Position numbers and translations under genes: made by a program
In this document: in pieces, positions 6,450-8,130 of the stretch
How the letters are laid out: each line of letters begins with the position of its first letter
Numbering within the stretch: the stretch's first letter is position 1
The notes under the pieces: model-generated
The model's database searches: none
The model's input: only the letters and a program-made list of their open reading frames with translations
Told to the model about the DNA's origin: nothing
From: CBDVAK01 sp965371945
GTDB lineage: Bacteria > Pseudomonadota > Gammaproteobacteria > Competibacterales > JAHEDQ01
Length of the DNA stretch: 8,130 nt
Reading direction: 5' to 3'
Assembly (NCBI GenBank): GCA_965371945.1
Contig: CBDVAK010000150.1
Span: 1-8,130, forward strand

Positions 6450-7037
6450 ATGGACTCGCAGTTGAAGCGCAAGACGCGGCTGGATCGCAAAGCCTGGTTG
6501 GAGGTCGCTGTCGACGAGCTGGTTGCCGGCGGTATCGGTGCGGTCAGCATCGAAAATCTCGCCAGATGTCTTGGTGTTACGCGGGGTAGCTTCTACCACC
6601 ATTTCCGCGACCGGGAGGATCTGCTGCGCGAATTGCTCGCCTACTGGCAACAGCGCTGGACCGTGGATATCTGCGACGATATCCGGGCTCTGGGTCTGGA
6701 TCCGCGCAATACGCTGCTGGCGTTGATACGTGCCATCCGCCACCGCCGGGGTGCGGAGTACGACGTGGTGTTTCGGGCCTGGGCGCTGCACGAGCCGATG
6801 GCGAGGGAGGTTGTTGCAAGAGTGGATGAGTTGCGGCTTTGCTACATGAAAAGTTTGTTTGCCGGCATGGGCTTTGAGTCTGTGGATGCCGAGAACCGGA
6901 CCCGCCTGATGCTCTATTACGAGATGGCCGAGCCGGCAATGTTTGCCGGTCGTTCCGCCGAACTGGAAGAACAGCTTCTTGTCGAACGCCATCGGTTGTT
7001 GACGAGCGGTGCGGCCGGACCGACCGAAACTGCCTAA
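6450..7037 (+). CDS. TetR/AcrR family transcriptional regulator
   Basis: This is a 195-residue ligand-responsive DNA-binding regulator. The N-terminal TetR helix-turn-helix is clear at about 13-55, with the signature run from AVSIENLA to GVTRGSFYHHF and the following DREDLL. The C-terminal helical region (about 70-190) would bind the ligand and dimerise; it matches no ligand class I recognise. I chose the ATG at 6450 because the DNA-binding domain begins right after it and the preceding in-frame residues, back to 6162, lie over vapC and are shadow sequence. GGAG lies only one base before this ATG, so the ribosome site is very tight and translation may be weak. A candidate promoter and dyad sit just upstream. 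The MBL hydrolase starts 42 bp downstream on the same strand, making it the likely regulated and co-transcribed partner. Confidence 0.92.
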   Translation: MDSQLKRKTRLDRKAWLEVAVDELVAGGIGAVSIENLARCLGVTRGSFYHHFRDREDLLRELLAYWQQRWTVDICDDIRALGLDPRNTLLALIRAIRHRRGAEYDVVFRAWALHEPMAREVVARVDELRLCYMKSLFAGMGFESVDAENRTRLMLYYEMAEPAMFAGRSAELEEQLLVERHRLLTSGAAGPTETA

Positions 7038-7079
7038 GACAGGCCCTTACGAGTTGTAACCGAAACAAGGGGTGGACAG

Positions 7080-8130
7080 ATGAAAAGCATGAATATCGCC
7101 TCGATAGCCGCTGCTCTGGTCATCGCCGCCGCGCTTGGGTGGGAAACACCCGGCCGGGATCCTGGATACAACCCGCTGCTTGCGAGTGCGCATGCGGCGG
7201 GTACCAAAGATAATGTTCCGGTGGGACGCGCACCCGCGGCGATAGTCGATGGCAAGTACCCGGCCAGCTATTTTCCCAATACCGAGCTGCTCGGTGCTGA
7301 TGAGATGCGGATCACGGCGCTGGGTACCGGCATGCCGAATCAAACCAGGGCGGCCGTCTCCATCTCCTACCTCGTCGAACTGGGCAATGGAGACAAATAT
7401 CTGTTCGATATCGGTATGGGCTCGATGGCAAACCTGTTCTCACTGCGCCCTGACTTCTCGAAGCTCGACAAGGTCTTTGCCAGTCACCTGCATATCGACC
7501 ATGTGGGCGATTTCATGGGACTTCACATTGGTGGCTGGTTGTCGGGGCGCTATTCCCCAATCCACATCTACGGACCCACCGGTTCCAGCCCCGAGCTGGG
7601 CACCAAGGCGTTTGTCGATGGCATGAAAAAGGGTTATGCATGGGACCTCGCCACCCGTACCGGCGCGCTGCCGGATCAGGGTGCGCAGATCGAAGTGCAT
7701 GAGTTCGATTACAAACAGAAAAATGAGATTGTTTACCAGGAAAACGACGTGACGATCCGATCCTGGCCGGCCATACACAGTCTGGACGGCTCGGTGAGTT
7801 ACAGTCTCGAATGGAACGGACTCAAGTACGTTTTCGGCGGAGATACCTATCCCAACAAGTGGTACATAAAGTATGCCGTCGAAGCTGACGTGGCCTCTCA
7901 CGAAGCGTTCCTGCCGCCAAAGGCCCTGGCCGCATATTTCGGCTGGGACCTGGCCCAGGCGACCTATGTATCGACACGGATCCACACCGAACCCCAGGCC
8001 TTCGGCAAGGTGATGTCCGCGGTCAAGCCGCGCCTGGCCGTTGGTTACCACTCGGTGCAATCGCCGGAAAACAATGCCGCGATCATGGATGGCGTCCGCA
8101 AGACCTATGATGGCCCGCTGGCCCTGGCGC
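7080..8130 (+). CDS. Exported metallo-beta-lactamase-fold hydrolase (3' end beyond window)
   Basis: The reading frame is open from the ATG at 7080 to the window edge, giving 350 visible residues without a stop. The ATG follows AAGGGG by seven bases. The N-terminus has a basic start, a hydrophobic stretch (about 6-20) and a possible cleavage region near ASAHA/AG (about 35-40), suggesting export to the periplasm or a membrane anchor. The MBL metal site is visible as HLHIDH (His136, His138, Asp140, His141), with GGDT carrying Asp255. His233 (PAIHS) and His324 (VGYHS) are likely further ligands. The overall style is that of the RNase Z/arylsulfatase-like branch rather than antibiotic beta-lactamases. 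It also recalls hydrolases annotated as GntH-like in guanitoxin clusters; I offer this from memory and with low certainty, and no other guanitoxin gene is visible. The substrate is unknown. The upstream TetR gene probably controls it. Confidence 0.88.
   Translation, partial: MKSMNIASIAAALVIAAALGWETPGRDPGYNPLLASAHAAGTKDNVPVGRAPAAIVDGKYPASYFPNTELLGADEMRITALGTGMPNQTRAAVSISYLVELGNGDKYLFDIGMGSMANLFSLRPDFSKLDKVFASHLHIDHVGDFMGLHIGGWLSGRYSPIHIYGPTGSSPELGTKAFVDGMKKGYAWDLATRTGALPDQGAQIEVHEFDYKQKNEIVYQENDVTIRSWPAIHSLDGSVSYSLEWNGLKYVFGGDTYPNKWYIKYAVEADVASHEAFLPPKALAAYFGWDLAQATYVSTRIHTEPQAFGKVMSAVKPRLAVGYHSVQSPENNAAIMDGVRKTYDGPLALA

Noticed and set aside
7440..8060. 206-codon minus-strand open frame inside the hydrolase gene
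   Set aside because: It is antisense to the MBL motifs; the plus-strand frame is fully supported by its metal site and ribosome site.

Overview
The window is GC-rich, densely coding, non-repetitive chromosomal DNA. Its gene content fits a Pseudomonadota bacterium, most likely a gammaproteobacterium: a membrane-anchored FMN-type glutamate synthase-like protein, a short citrate synthase, an AGCS sodium:amino-acid symporter with a signal peptide, a UspA protein, a RHH/PIN toxin-antitoxin pair, and a TetR regulator followed by an exported metallo-beta-lactamase-fold hydrolase. The placement is inferred from gene style; there is no rRNA or marker gene to fix it.

Layout: (1) 7-1593 (+), stand-alone glutamate-synthase FMN/iron-sulfur domain protein with two N-terminal membrane segments. 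(2) 1594-1672, a 79-bp MITE-like element with perfect 15-bp terminal inverted repeats, flanked by TAG on both sides; the left TAG is the stop codon of gene 1. (3) 1712-2854 (-), citrate/2-methylcitrate synthase, convergent with gene 1. (4) 2982-4640 (-), sodium:alanine/glycine symporter. (5) 4850-5284 (-), universal stress protein. (6) 5285-5639, a divergent intergenic stretch with possible gene remnants and a candidate toxin-antitoxin operator. (7) 5640-5885 and 5882-6310 (+), FitA/VapB-like antitoxin and VapC toxin overlapping by ATGA. (8) 6450-7037 (+), TetR regulator with a candidate promoter and dyad operator just upstream. (9) 7080 to the window end (+), exported MBL-fold hydrolase, 3' truncated by the window.

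How they may work together: the left half is central carbon and nitrogen metabolism plus amino-acid uptake, all ordinary families. The right half is more accessory: a toxin-antitoxin cassette, then a TetR gene 42 bp upstream of the exported hydrolase. That spacing suggests the regulator and hydrolase are co-transcribed and that the TetR protein controls both. I see no CRISPR array, tRNA, rRNA, prophage or complete insertion sequence. I do not see a clearly new multi-gene system. The items most worth a second look are the MITE sitting exactly on a stop codon, the TetR-hydrolase pair with its dyad, and the repeat structure in front of the antitoxin.
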